Shown: positions 32,282-40,099, counted from the stretch's first letter. The stretch: 44,003 nucleotides of DNA from DATILI01 sp035476635 (GCA_035476635.1 DATILI010000221.1:1-44003); one strand, 5' to 3'. Notes: generated from the letters alone by a model not told the origin. A program made the numbers and translations.

Positions 32282-33052
32282 TCAGACCGGCACGCGCCTG
32301 AGTTGCGGCTCCAGCCCTTCGCGCGCCAGGAGGGCAAAGCCCTCGGGCGTTGGATGCAGCTCGTTGGCCCAGACATCGGCGTCATCGGGCAAGACGCCCG
32401 CGGTATTGGCCACGAAGACCTTGCCCAGGGCAGGCTCCATTGCCAGTTTGCTCTGGGCGATCTTCAATTGCCTGATCAGGTCGGTAAAGAGGTCCTTGCG
32501 CAAGTCCTCGGGCACCTGCGCTCTTTCCATCGGGGCGCGCAACCATTTGGCAGGGCCGAAGACCCCCTGCCCCGAGGGCCACGCATGGTCGTACTGGTGC
32601 AGGATGACGGGTGCCATCGGGTTGTAGGCACGAAACTTGGTGATCAACGCGCGATAGCAACCCATGATCATCGCCAGCAGCGCCTCGGGCTGGGCCGTGC
32701 GGTAGCACCCCGGCACGTCGTTTTCCTCTGAACAATCGTCCTTGAGCAAGCGCAGGAAATCGTTCATCCCGGCCACGTCGTTGCCGCCGCCGCTCAGCAG
32801 CAAGGTGCTGACGCTGTTGCCATACATTTCAAATGCGAAGTCGATGTCCTTGCGGTACTTCGTGTCCCACTCCGCGGCCTCTGCGCCATTGCGCCCAACC
32901 ACCAGGAGCTGCTGGTGCGGCCTGCGCACGCCTATTTCACGCGCCAGGTTATTGAAGGGATACCAGAACCACGAATCCCCGATCAACATCATGGATGGGG
33001 CGGCGCTAGCAGCCAGCGCGCTGTGCGTACCCCAGAAAACGTTGTCGCTCAT
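32282..33052 (-). CDS. SGNH/GDSL-type hydrolase-like protein, unknown substrate
   Basis: A 256-residue protein with the block signatures of SGNH hydrolases: block I LIGDSWFWYP (nucleophile S27), a Gly in VVGRNGAEA, block III LSGGGNDVAG (N91) and block V N230-E-L-H233, where the usual Asp is replaced by Asn-Glu. No signal peptide is seen, so it is cytoplasmic unless exported another way. AAGGGGG precedes the ATG at 33052. The GDSWF form marks a bacterial subfamily I cannot name. It lies alone between a convergent LysR gene and a co-directional GST gene. Confidence 0.7.
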   Translation of the reverse strand: MSDNVFWGTHSALAASAAPSMMLIGDSWFWYPFNNLAREIGVRRPHQQLLVVGRNGAEAAEWDTKYRKDIDFAFEMYGNSVSTLLLSGGGNDVAGMNDFLRLLKDDCSEENDVPGCYRTAQPEALLAMIMGCYRALITKFRAYNPMAPVILHQYDHAWPSGQGVFGPAKWLRAPMERAQVPEDLRKDLFTDLIRQLKIAQSKLAMEPALGKVFVANTAGVLPDDADVWANELHPTPEGFALLAREGLEPQLRRVPV

Positions 33053-33137
33053 CTCGACCCCCTTCTTATAAAAAGTGAGGCAAAGATAGCCCTGAACCGC
33101 GGGCGCGTCATCCCCAGGATGGGGGACGGATTGCGGC

Positions 33138-33827
33138 CTACGCCGCAGCCAGCCGCGCGTTCTGCGGAAACAAGGCCTTGCGCGCCTCGTCGTCAAAGTC
33201 CTGCTTGAAGCTGAAGCGGTCTTTCAACGCTTCGGCCCGCTGCGCTGCCGGCCGCAGGTTGATCTCGTCCAAGTGGCGCTTGACATGCGGTAACTGGCCC
33301 CAAGCCTCCACACCCATCGCGCGCGGGATCATGCGGGCCCAGCCCCACACCGCCATATCCACCAGCGTGTAGGTATCGCCCAGCATCCATTGGCGCGTGG
33401 CCAGATGGTCATTGACGATGCCCCAGTGCCGCTCGGCCTCGAAGCTGTAGCGATTCAGCGCGTACTCCTTGGGCTCGGGCGCGAACAGCTTGAAGTGAAC
33501 CGCCTGGCCGCAATAGGGACCAATGCCGGTGGCTACGAACATCAGCCACGACAGCATCTGTGCCCGCTCAGCCGGTGTGTCGGGCGGCAGGAACTTGCCG
33601 GTCTTCTCGGCCAGGTACAACAGGATGGCATTGCTGTCGAACACCGTGGCATCACCATCCACCAGCGCCGGCGTCTTGCCATTGGGGTTGATGGCACGAA
33701 AAGCCGGCGTGTGCTGCTCGCCCTTGCGCGTGTCCACTGCGATCAACTCGTAAGGCAAGCCCGCCTCTTCCAGGTAGAGCGCGACCTTGAGAGGATTGGG
33801 CGAAGGGTGGAAGTAGAGTTTGATCAT
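33138..33827 (-). CDS. Glutathione S-transferase family protein
   Basis: A 229-residue glutathione transferase. The N-terminal thioredoxin-like domain has FHPSPNPLKVALYLEEAG, NPNGKTPALVDGD (cis-Pro) and VFDSNAILLYLAEKTG (glutathione binding). The C-terminal helical domain has WMLGDTYTLVDMAVWGWA. The pattern resembles the YfcG/YghU nu-class, which act as disulphide reductases, though this is a tentative reading. The ATG at 33827 is preferred; in-frame ATGs at 33836 and 33854 have no better ribosome site. It lies just downstream of the toxin remnant. Confidence 0.88.
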   Translation of the reverse strand: MIKLYFHPSPNPLKVALYLEEAGLPYELIAVDTRKGEQHTPAFRAINPNGKTPALVDGDATVFDSNAILLYLAEKTGKFLPPDTPAERAQMLSWLMFVATGIGPYCGQAVHFKLFAPEPKEYALNRYSFEAERHWGIVNDHLATRQWMLGDTYTLVDMAVWGWARMIPRAMGVEAWGQLPHVKRHLDEINLRPAAQRAEALKDRFSFKQDFDDEARKALFPQNARLAAA

Positions 33828-33870
33828 GGCGAGCATTCTAGGCATTGCCGCCATTTTTCATCGCACGTTC

Positions 33871-33973
33871 TTACGGTGTGAGCAAACCCAGAAATGCCGC
33901 CGGCGCCAGAATTTGCACGCCATTCCATGGATGCAACACCAATAGGTCCGCGTCACTGCCGAATGACGCTCAT
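33871..33973 (-). pseudogene. Remnant of a PIN-domain toxin gene (internal deletion)
   Basis: The antitoxin stop overlaps a start codon (ATGA, 33973-33970) opening MSVIR, as a PIN toxin would begin. The frame stops two codons later, but from 33960 a shifted frame reads GSDADLLVLHPW followed by VQILAPAAFLGLL and a stop at 33871, the C-terminal strand and helix of PIN-family toxins. About 100 central codons, including the acidic catalytic residues, are missing. The simplest reading is an internal deletion joining codon ~4 to the last ~29 codons out of frame. Confidence 0.72.
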
Positions 33974-34245
33974 CGTGCTTCGCGCACCAGACGGACGATG
34001 TCCTTCTCAGTCAATCCGGTGGCCGCAGGCAACGCGCTTTGGCTGGCCCGTTTGCTCCACGCCTCCAACTCGGTCACAGCCTTGCTGCGCTTGCGACGCG
34101 CGTCCATGAGTTCATCCATGTCCTGCGGAGACACGATGAACGCAGCGGCGCGGCCATGCCGGGTAATGATGACCGGCTCGCGCTGGGCTGTATCGAGCAA
34201 CTGGCCAAAACGGTTCTGGGCTTCGACAGAAGTCACGGTGATCAT
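33970..34245 (-). CDS. Phd/YefM-type antitoxin (prevent-host-death family)
   Basis: A 91-residue Phd-family antitoxin and DNA-binding protein: MITVTSVEAQNRFGQLLDTA, the central REPVIITRHGRAAAFIVSPQDMDEL and a charged toxin-binding C-terminus with ATGLTEKDIVRLVREAR. The sequence looks intact. Its partner toxin directly downstream is reduced to a remnant, so this is now an orphan antitoxin, which could still repress its own promoter or neutralise a related toxin elsewhere. The upstream imperfect palindrome at 34258-34275 is its probable operator. Confidence 0.9.
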   Translation of the reverse strand: MITVTSVEAQNRFGQLLDTAQREPVIITRHGRAAAFIVSPQDMDELMDARRKRSKAVTELEAWSKRASQSALPAATGLTEKDIVRLVREAR

Positions 34246-34257
34246 GAACCACTCCTC

Positions 34258-34275
34258 ACAAACTAGCTAACTTGT
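34258..34275. promoter_or_regulatory. Imperfect palindrome in front of the Phd-type antitoxin
   Basis: An 18-bp element centred on AGCT, opening ACAA and closing TTGT, with 14 of 18 positions symmetric, lies 12 nt before the antitoxin ATG in an AT-richer patch. Phd-family antitoxins repress at such sites, so autoregulation is inferred. Confidence 0.35.
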
Positions 34276-34324
34276 ACAGCATAGCCAACACGGGCAGTAT
34301 CACCGGGTGGTCCAGTCGCCGCAG

Positions 34325-35110
34325 CTATCGAAAGCGAACCTCCAGCCGCAGCAATGGCGCCTCAAACTCCGCCACCCATTGCTCGCCCGGCAAGACCGGC
34401 CAGGCATCCGTCCAGGTGCCGGTGGTCACCACATCACCCGGCTGCAGATCAGGCGCGCCGGGGCAGGCGCGCAACTCCTGCAGGAAGTGCTGCAGCGCGT
34501 GCAAGGGCCCATCCAGCACATTGGCGCCAACGCCCGCATCCACTTGCGTACCGTTCCTGCACAGTACGATGCGCGCGCGGGCAAGGCGCTCTTCAAACTC
34601 CTGCGCGTTGCCCGCCACTTCGGCTGCCACAACGCGTGGACCCACCAGCAGGCGCGCATGCAGCGCGCCGTCGGCCACGGTATCGGCGGCTGCGAACTTC
34701 CAGTCCGCCAGATGGGACTGCACGATCTCGAATCCCGGGGCAACCCATGCCACGCTGGCCAGCAGCTCATCCAATGAAGCTTCGGCCGGCGGTGTACGCG
34801 CCATGCCGAACACGCACTCCGGCTCCAGCCGAGGCTGGCTGGTGCCGGCCAGCGACACCTCGCCCTGCCCGTCGCAAAACGACGTGGTCGTGTCATACAC
34901 CGAACCCCAGATCGGCCCAAAGACCTGGTAGCGCGGCCAGATGTTGCGGTTGGTAAAGCCCACCTTGTAGCCCATCGGCCGCTCGCCCCGGGCTACACGC
35001 TGTGCGCGCACCGCCAGCGCACGCGCATAGGCCGTGGGCACGTCGAGCCCGCTGGCCTGCGGCCACAGGCTGGCCTGGTCGTAGTGGTGGAGAAGTTCGT
35101 CAGGCGTCAT
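34325..35110 (-). CDS. 2-keto-4-pentenoate hydratase / fumarylacetoacetate hydrolase-family protein
   Basis: A 261-residue protein of the MhpD-like hydratase branch: GERPMGYKVGFTNRNIWPRY near residue 45, then EPECVFGMARTP (metal-binding Glu), GFEIVQSHLADWKFAAADTVAD, and GDVVTTGTWTDAWPVLPGEQWVAEF. MhpD-type enzymes hydrate 2-oxopent-4-enoates in meta-cleavage pathways of aromatics; related decarboxylases share the fold, so the exact reaction is open. GAGGA precedes the ATG at 35110. It is the third gene of a unit with the 84-residue small gene (16-nt gap) and the DUF2889 gene. Confidence 0.85.
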   Translation of the reverse strand: MTPDELLHHYDQASLWPQASGLDVPTAYARALAVRAQRVARGERPMGYKVGFTNRNIWPRYQVFGPIWGSVYDTTTSFCDGQGEVSLAGTSQPRLEPECVFGMARTPPAEASLDELLASVAWVAPGFEIVQSHLADWKFAAADTVADGALHARLLVGPRVVAAEVAGNAQEFEERLARARIVLCRNGTQVDAGVGANVLDGPLHALQHFLQELRACPGAPDLQPGDVVTTGTWTDAWPVLPGEQWVAEFEAPLLRLEVRFR

Positions 35111-35126
35111 GGCGGTAATCCTCGTG

Positions 35127-35381
35127 TCAATCCGGCACAAACCTGGCGTTGAACCTGGCCGCGTCTTCTTCAAGTTCAAACGTCACCAACTGCCCATTCT
35201 TCCCATCCGCCAGCCGGTAGGCACCGAACAGGCTGTACTTGCCGGCCAGGTCAAAACTCGGCAGGTCGATCAGGGCATAGGGATGCGGCACGAACACTTC
35301 ATGAAGGAACACCGTGCGGTGCGCGTTGCGCGGCGACGGGAACAGCTTGTAGGTGCCGGTCGTGATGATGGCTTCAGCCAT
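35127..35381 (-). CDS. Small hypothetical protein (84 aa)
   Basis: An 84-residue protein of mixed alpha/beta character (AIITTGTYKLFPSPRNAHRT, YALIDLPSFDLAGKYSLFGAY, LEEDAARFNARFVPD). I do not recognise it. It overlaps the DUF2889 gene by 8 nt at the start and runs into the hydratase gene with a 16-nt gap, so it is almost certainly translated from the same transcript. A GTG three codons upstream is an alternative start. The length and compact hydrophobic core suggest a small ligand-binding or accessory subunit, but no function can be stated. Confidence 0.7.
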   Translation of the reverse strand: MAEAIITTGTYKLFPSPRNAHRTVFLHEVFVPHPYALIDLPSFDLAGKYSLFGAYRLADGKNGQLVTFELEEDAARFNARFVPD

Positions 35382-35976
35382 GCGAGACACCTGGTTTGGC
35401 CTGGCGCTTCAGCGGCTGCCAGCCGGCAAAGCGCGGGTAGTGCCGCTGCACCACCGGCCCGTCGAAATCCCAGGCGAGGCATTTGCCCAAATGGTAGGGC
35501 GGCTGCTCGCTTGGCGTCGGCGGAGTGCCGGCCTGGCGGCGCAGGTGCTCGCGATAGCCGGGAATGGTCTGGTAGGCGGCGGTGGCCATGTTGAACAGCA
35601 ACTCGCGCAGGTGCGTGCAGCCGCGCGTGCCACCCAGCGCCCGCTCGATCGCCACCCGCCATCCCGGCCCCATGGTGGCGCCCACCATGCGCTGCATCGG
35701 TTCCGTGCCCTGCTGGCATTCGCCAAATGGCGTGTGCTCCATGGCGCTGGCGATTTCGCGGATCGTCATGGCGTCGTCCACCGTCACGCGGATCAACATG
35801 CCGTGGACGGGCGTACCCGGCGGCATGTGGCCGCGCTCGGTGCGCTCCAGGGCATAGGCCTTGGTGTCGGACAACTCGGCTTCTATGTCCCAAAGACCAT
35901 CCTCGCGGTGGTAGCCGCGGTAGACCACGGCGCGGGTGTGCAGGTGGGATCGGGGTTGGGGGGCTGGCAGGGGCAT
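35374..35976 (-). CDS. DUF2889 family protein
   Basis: A 200-residue protein matching my memory of DUF2889: RSHLHTRAVVYRGYHREDGLWDIEAEL at the N-terminus, then VHGMLIRVTVDDAMTIREI, GPGWR..IERALGGTRGCTHLREL and a C-terminal block with CLAWDFDGPVVQRHYPRF. The His and Cys near GCTH and the conserved acidic positions hint at metal binding, which is not proven. Function unknown; in my recollection the family often lies beside catabolic genes. It is the first gene of a three-gene unit with the 84-residue small gene and the hydratase gene. The ATG at 35976 has AAAGAAG upstream. Confidence 0.82.
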   Translation of the reverse strand: MPLPAPQPRSHLHTRAVVYRGYHREDGLWDIEAELSDTKAYALERTERGHMPPGTPVHGMLIRVTVDDAMTIREIASAMEHTPFGECQQGTEPMQRMVGATMGPGWRVAIERALGGTRGCTHLRELLFNMATAAYQTIPGYREHLRRQAGTPPTPSEQPPYHLGKCLAWDFDGPVVQRHYPRFAGWQPLKRQAKPGVSHG

Positions 35977-36041
35977 GGGAACTTCTTTCGAACGAATACA
36001 GCGATTTTCCCAGACTCGCCTCCGCATTCACGTTGCCAGTC

Positions 36042-36371
36042 TCAACGCCAAGACCGGCTGAGTAATTCGTCCAGGGCGTCGGCGATGGCCTGCCCATGCT
36101 CCGCCAGTGAACCTGCCTTGGAACCCAAATCATCCAGCGCCACGGAAACGGTATCCAACGGATGCAATACCACATCGGTGTTCTGGATGCGGAACACCGG
36201 ATTCATGCGCGAACCCACGGTGGGCGTATTGGCGGGCAGTGCGCTGCGGTGCACCAGGGGCACGACAACACGTCGGCGATAGCGGTCGAATTGCGCCGAC
36301 TGCACCACCACGACGAAGGGAATCGTCGCCTTGAGCAGCCCCTTGTTGCGGTGGACGTCGAACTGCGCCAC
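36042..36371 (-). CDS. ccdB: CcdB-family toxin
   Basis: A 109-residue CcdB-fold toxin, expected to poison DNA gyrase. FDVHRNKGLLKATIPFVVVVQSAQFDRYRRRVVVPLV, VGSRMNPVFRIQNTDVVLHPLDTVSV and the closing helix ADALDELLSRSWR fit the family. Classical CcdB ends W-G-I, which contacts GyrA; this one ends S-W-R, so gyrase poisoning is uncertain and another target is possible. Translation starts at a GTG whose G is shared with the CcdA stop (TAGTG). It is 65 nt upstream of the DUF2889 gene, on the same strand. Confidence 0.9.
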   Translation of the reverse strand: MAQFDVHRNKGLLKATIPFVVVVQSAQFDRYRRRVVVPLVHRSALPANTPTVGSRMNPVFRIQNTDVVLHPLDTVSVALDDLGSKAGSLAEHGQAIADALDELLSRSWR

Positions 36372-36619
36372 TACAGGGTCGAATGCTCGTCGGCGAACGA
36401 GCCCACCGCCTCGTGCACCGCATTCCAGTCGGCCGCGCAGGTGTCTGCCATCTGCTGGCGGCTCAAGCGTGCCTGCTGCTGGCTGGCGACATAGCCCGCC
36501 AACAGGGTTTCCATGGTGGCTGAAAGGTTGCTCGTGTAGGCCTTGGCTTCGGCGACCAGGCTTTCGCTGAGGGTCAGGTTCACGGGGCGTTTGCGGCCAG
36601 GAGAGACGAATGCATGCAT
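36371..36619 (-). CDS. ccdA: CcdA-family antitoxin
   Basis: An 82-residue antitoxin. The ribbon-helix-helix half is KRPVNLTLSESLVAEAKAYTS followed by LSATMETLLAGYV; the C-terminal ~35 residues, with AADWNAVHEAVGSFADEHSTL, form the toxin-neutralising tail. Its stop and the ccdB start share one base, as usual for this pair. It probably represses its own promoter together with CcdB. Confidence 0.92.
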   Translation of the reverse strand: MHAFVSPGRKRPVNLTLSESLVAEAKAYTSNLSATMETLLAGYVASQQQARLSRQQMADTCAADWNAVHEAVGSFADEHSTL

Positions 36620-36630
36620 GGGAAGTCTTC

Positions 36631-36651
36631 TATGCGTATGTCATGCGCATA
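36631..36651. promoter_or_regulatory. Candidate ccdAB operator (inverted repeat)
   Basis: TATGCG, nine bases, CGCATA (36631-36636 and 36646-36651) is a perfect 6-bp-arm dyad starting 11 nt before the ccdA ATG. The right arm sits in a second small palindrome ATGCGCAT, giving repeated ATGCG half-sites. CcdA-type ribbon-helix-helix proteins bind repeated half-sites at their promoter, so autoregulation is inferred. Confidence 0.4.
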
Positions 36652-36685
36652 TCTTACTCACAATAACGATTGGGCAATGTGCCCG

Positions 36686-37873
36686 TTACACCGCCCTCCC
36701 CAGCCTTGCCACCCCCTCCTCAATCTTCCCCACATCCGCCGTGGCAAAGCTCAGCCGCAAGGTCGACAGATCCGGGTTGCTCGCATAGAACGGCGCACCG
36801 GGCACAAAGGCCACGAGCTGCTCGATCGCGCGCTTGGCGAATTCGTTGGCGTCCTTGATCTTGCCGTTGGCGCCGGTGAGCCGGGCCCAGAAGAACAGGC
36901 CGCCGCCGGGTTGCTCGAAGGCGATGGCATCGCCCAGCTCGCGCTTCAGGGCATTGCCCATGGCCAGGGCGCGCTCGGCATACACCTTGCGCACGTTGGC
37001 CAGCGTGCCGGGCATGCGGCCGGCTTTCAAGTATTGCGCGGCGGTGGCTTGGGTGAACGTACTGGTGTGGGCGTCACTGAACTGTTTGCACATGGTGGCC
37101 TTGGCCAGCAGCTCGGGCGGCGCGATCATCCAGCCGATGCGCAGGCCGGGGCTCAGTACTTTGCTGAGCGATCCGCAGTGCGCCACGAGATCGCGGCTGC
37201 CCGGCAGGTCCTTGCACAGCGACAGGATGGAGGGCGGCGGCGGCGCGCCGAAGTAGAGGTCGCCGTAGGGGTCGTCTTCCACGATCAAGGTTTGCGTGTT
37301 CACCGCCAGCTCCAGCACGCGCTTTCGGCGCTCCAGGCTCAGCATGGCGCCGCTTGGGTTGCCGAAGGTGGGAATCAGGTAGACGAATTTGGGCTTGTGC
37401 TCGGCGATGAGTTTTTCGAGTTCGTCGGTCTTCACACCATGCTCGTCCACCGGCGCGGTGATGAGCTCGGCGCCGTAGAGCCTGAAGCACTGGATGGTGG
37501 CAAGAAAGGTGGGTGCCTCGACGATCACTTTGTCGCCGGGCGAGATCATGGTCTTGCCCAGCAGGTCCAGCGCCTGCTGGCTGCCGGTGGTGACGATCAG
37601 GCCATCGGCGCTGACGGCCACGCCCTTGGTGGCCATGAAGGCACTGAGCTGCTCGCGCAGGGGGTTGTAGCCCTCGGTGGCGCCGTATTGCAGCGCGCCG
37701 CCGGGCTCCTCGGCCAGGGCCTTGTTCACGGCCTCCTTCAAGCCCTCGACGTCGAACATCGCGCTATCGGGAAAGCCGCCGGCAAAGCTGATGATGCCGG
37801 GCTTGCCCAGCAGCTTGAAAAGCTCGCGGATGGCGGAGGTCTCTACGTTGTTGAGGCGGGTGGCGAATTCCAT
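36686..37873 (-). CDS. PLP-dependent aminotransferase, MocR-less class I (LysN/2-aminoadipate-aminotransferase-like)
   Basis: A 395-residue fold-type I aminotransferase. The schiff-base lysine is K238 in CGSLSKVLSPGLRIGW; the PLP phosphate/aromatic region is TTGSQQALDLLGK; FGNPSG (171-176) and the aspartate pair in VEDDPYGDL complete the site. The pattern fits the LysN/ARO8-like group with broad substrate range (aromatic, branched-chain or 2-aminoadipate). It lacks the GntR domain of MocR regulators. The ATG at 37873 is chosen; it is followed by the Bug binding-protein gene upstream, 86 nt away on the same strand. Substrate unknown. Confidence 0.92.
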   Translation of the reverse strand: MEFATRLNNVETSAIRELFKLLGKPGIISFAGGFPDSAMFDVEGLKEAVNKALAEEPGGALQYGATEGYNPLREQLSAFMATKGVAVSADGLIVTTGSQQALDLLGKTMISPGDKVIVEAPTFLATIQCFRLYGAELITAPVDEHGVKTDELEKLIAEHKPKFVYLIPTFGNPSGAMLSLERRKRVLELAVNTQTLIVEDDPYGDLYFGAPPPPSILSLCKDLPGSRDLVAHCGSLSKVLSPGLRIGWMIAPPELLAKATMCKQFSDAHTSTFTQATAAQYLKAGRMPGTLANVRKVYAERALAMGNALKRELGDAIAFEQPGGGLFFWARLTGANGKIKDANEFAKRAIEQLVAFVPGAPFYASNPDLSTLRLSFATADVGKIEEGVARLGRAV

Positions 37874-37959
37874 GAAGGCGGTCTTTCTCAATAAAAAACT
37901 CAGGGCGCAGGCGATATTGTGGCCGCTTCAACGGCGCCAGCCGCTTCGGGGGTGTTCAA

Positions 37960-38946
37960 TCAGTTTGGCTCAAGTTTGGCGGCCTTGGCGGCGGCGATGA
38001 GCTTGGTGCTCTCGGTCTGGTAGAAGGCCGCGGCCTGGGCCAGCGACATGATGGGCGGCATGGCGCCGCCGGCGGCGTCCAGGGCCTGGCGTACTTCGGG
38101 CGAGGCCAGGGTTTCGCTGAGCGCCTTGTGCAACTGCACGACCAGCGCCTCGGGCATGGCGGCGGGCACCATCACGCCGCCCCAGACGCCCTGCGCAGTG
38201 AACTGGGGCAGTGCCTTGCTTTCGGCAAAAGTCTGCACATTCGGAAAGCGCGGCGAGCGTGCCGGCGCGGCCACGGCAATGGCCTTCATCTTGCCGCCTT
38301 CCGCCATCTTGGCGATGGTGCCGTCGGCGGGCAGCAGGGTCATGTCGACGCTGCTGCCCATCAGGTCCTGCAGCAACGGCATGCCGCCGCGGTAGGGAAT
38401 GTGCACGGCGTGCAGACCTGCCGCTTCGCGCAAGCCCTCCCCGGCCAGGTGGTAGAGCGAGCCGGGGCCGGTACTGCCGTAGCTCAGCTCCTTGGCGCCC
38501 GGCTTCCTGGCATAGGCCAGCAACTCATCGACGCTGTTGACGGGCAAGTCGCCGCGCACATACAGCGCCAAAGGCGCCTGCGTCACCAGGCCCAGCAGGC
38601 GGAAGTCGGAGGCCTGGTACTTCACGGCCTTGAGCGTGACGGGCGCCAGCACGACCTCGGTGGGCGAGCCCATGAACAGCAGGTTGCCGTTGGGCGGCGC
38701 ATTGAGCACCTTGCTGGCGGCAATGCTGCCGGATGCGCCGGTGATGTTTTCGACCACCACGTTGCGGCCGAGGATCTTGCCCAGGGTGGGCGCGAGGGCG
38801 CGCGCGAAGATGTCGGATATGCCGCCGGCGGGGTATGGGACGACGATGGAGATGGGCGTGCCGGTGGCCGGGGTCTGGGCGAAGGCGGGTGCTGCGCACG
38901 CGGCTGCCAGTGCGAGCGTTGCGCGCAGGAAGGTTTTCTTGTTCAA
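37960..38946 (-). CDS. Bug-family periplasmic solute-binding protein (tripartite tricarboxylate transporter type)
   Basis: A 328-residue secreted binding protein. It appears to start at a TTG with AAGGAG eight nt upstream. The signal peptide KKTFLRATLALAAACAAPAFA is followed by the Bug/TctC opening PISIVVPYPAGGISDIFARALAPTL and the closing-loop motifs AASKVLNAPPNGNLLFMGSP and PGSLYHLAGEGL. Bug proteins bind carboxylates such as tricarboxylates, amino acids or aromatics; the family is hugely expanded in Burkholderiales. No TctAB permease gene is visible, which is common for this family. It lies 40 nt after the DUF2817 gene on the same strand. Confidence 0.92.
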   Translation of the reverse strand: MNKKTFLRATLALAAACAAPAFAQTPATGTPISIVVPYPAGGISDIFARALAPTLGKILGRNVVVENITGASGSIAASKVLNAPPNGNLLFMGSPTEVVLAPVTLKAVKYQASDFRLLGLVTQAPLALYVRGDLPVNSVDELLAYARKPGAKELSYGSTGPGSLYHLAGEGLREAAGLHAVHIPYRGGMPLLQDLMGSSVDMTLLPADGTIAKMAEGGKMKAIAVAAPARSPRFPNVQTFAESKALPQFTAQGVWGGVMVPAAMPEALVVQLHKALSETLASPEVRQALDAAGGAMPPIMSLAQAAAFYQTESTKLIAAAKAAKLEPN

Positions 38947-38986
38947 CGTGGGGGCTCCTTCAGTTCGGGTTTGGTGGGATGGCAGA

Positions 38987-40099
38987 TCATGAAAACGCGG
39001 ACAAGGCTTGCAGCACGGCGACGCGGGTTTGCGCCGTAACCATGCCACGCCACTCGGGCGAGTCGATGCAGAACGCATCGCGCAGGGCCTGCTTGATCTG
39101 GCGGCGCTGGCTTTCAGGTGTTTTCGGGTGGTTCGTGAGCCACTGGTCGGCGCGCATCGCTTCCATGATGTCCATGAAGGCCACCGTGCCGAACTCCAGC
39201 CCGATGGCGATCGTCTTGGCGCCGGGGCATTCGTCGTACACGCAAGAGGCCGCGGCGCCGCGCACCACCTCGGAAAACGAATCGCCCGTGAAAGGCGAGA
39301 ACACATCCGCACCCCAGCAGGCGCGCGCACGGGCAAGTTCCGCCGGGTCGTTGCGGCCGCCAAAGATCTTCTCGCCATGGCCCAGCGGCCCGAGGCCGGT
39401 GTGGATGTCGATCCACGCCAGTTGGGCGCAACTGGCAGCATGCGCGCGCAGCACGCTGCGCAAGGTGGTGTTGCTCCAGGCCGGGGCGAGGCCGGCGTAG
39501 AACAGTCCGTCGGGATGGGTGCTTTGCCCGCTGGAGACGGCGCTTTGAAAACGGCGTGCGCCGTGCGTGGCGATGTAGCCCTCGACCGCAGCCTCGTCAT
39601 CGGCCGTGGGCGGCCATTGCGCGGGCAGCATCAGCGGATGCACATCGGCATAGGCCGGGTTCTGCGGCAGCGGCGCGCTGTAGTCAAGAAAGTTGCGGTT
39701 CAGGTCGATGCTGTCCTCATTGACCCGGCGCAGGTGCGAGAACCCGTAGGGGTTGACCGCGTGCACCAGCAGCAGCGCCGTGCCCGAGCGTTCCGCGCGC
39801 GCCAGCAGCTCATCGTCGTGCAGCAGCGCAATCTGGCAGCCCGAACCGCAAAAGCCTTCGACGCCGTGCGTGGCCGAGGTCACGACCAGGAGGGAACGCG
39901 CGTCGGCGGGTCCGATGCGCAGCACGTCCATCGCGAGTTCCTCGCCCTCGGCGCCGCGCTGCGCCGGATGCACGTGGGCCTGCGCGGCCAAGCCACGCCG
40001 CGCTGCGGCAGCCTGGAACTTTTCCCGCGCCTCGCGGTAGCTGGACGAGAAGTGTTGGGAAACCGCTGGCGTGGCGGTGGAGCTTGGGGTTTGTCTCAT
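38987..40099 (-). CDS. DUF2817 (M14-like) putative zinc carboxypeptidase
   Basis: A 370-residue protein of the DUF2817 family, a relative of M14 zinc carboxypeptidases. Zinc ligand candidates are H78 and E81 in SATHGVEGFCGS and the His in WIDIHTGLG; the substrate-binding NRNFLDY and the catalytic Glu region GLEFGT also fit. No signal peptide is seen in the chosen frame starting at ATG 40099. It is divergent from a LysR regulator with 73 nt between them, and leads a unit with the Bug protein and possibly the aminotransferase. A peptide or amide substrate is expected but not proven. Confidence 0.85.
   Translation of the reverse strand: MRQTPSSTATPAVSQHFSSSYREAREKFQAAAARRGLAAQAHVHPAQRGAEGEELAMDVLRIGPADARSLLVVTSATHGVEGFCGSGCQIALLHDDELLARAERSGTALLLVHAVNPYGFSHLRRVNEDSIDLNRNFLDYSAPLPQNPAYADVHPLMLPAQWPPTADDEAAVEGYIATHGARRFQSAVSSGQSTHPDGLFYAGLAPAWSNTTLRSVLRAHAASCAQLAWIDIHTGLGPLGHGEKIFGGRNDPAELARARACWGADVFSPFTGDSFSEVVRGAAASCVYDECPGAKTIAIGLEFGTVAFMDIMEAMRADQWLTNHPKTPESQRRQIKQALRDAFCIDSPEWRGMVTAQTRVAVLQALSAFS

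Noticed and set aside
33970..36619. Treating the two toxin-antitoxin loci as part of an anti-phage defence island
   Set aside because: No restriction, CBASS, retron, Gabija or similar genes are nearby; the neighbours are catabolic.
36672..36684. GGGCA-ATG-TGCCC hairpin near the aminotransferase stop
   Set aside because: Only 5-bp stem without a T-run; too weak to call a terminator.
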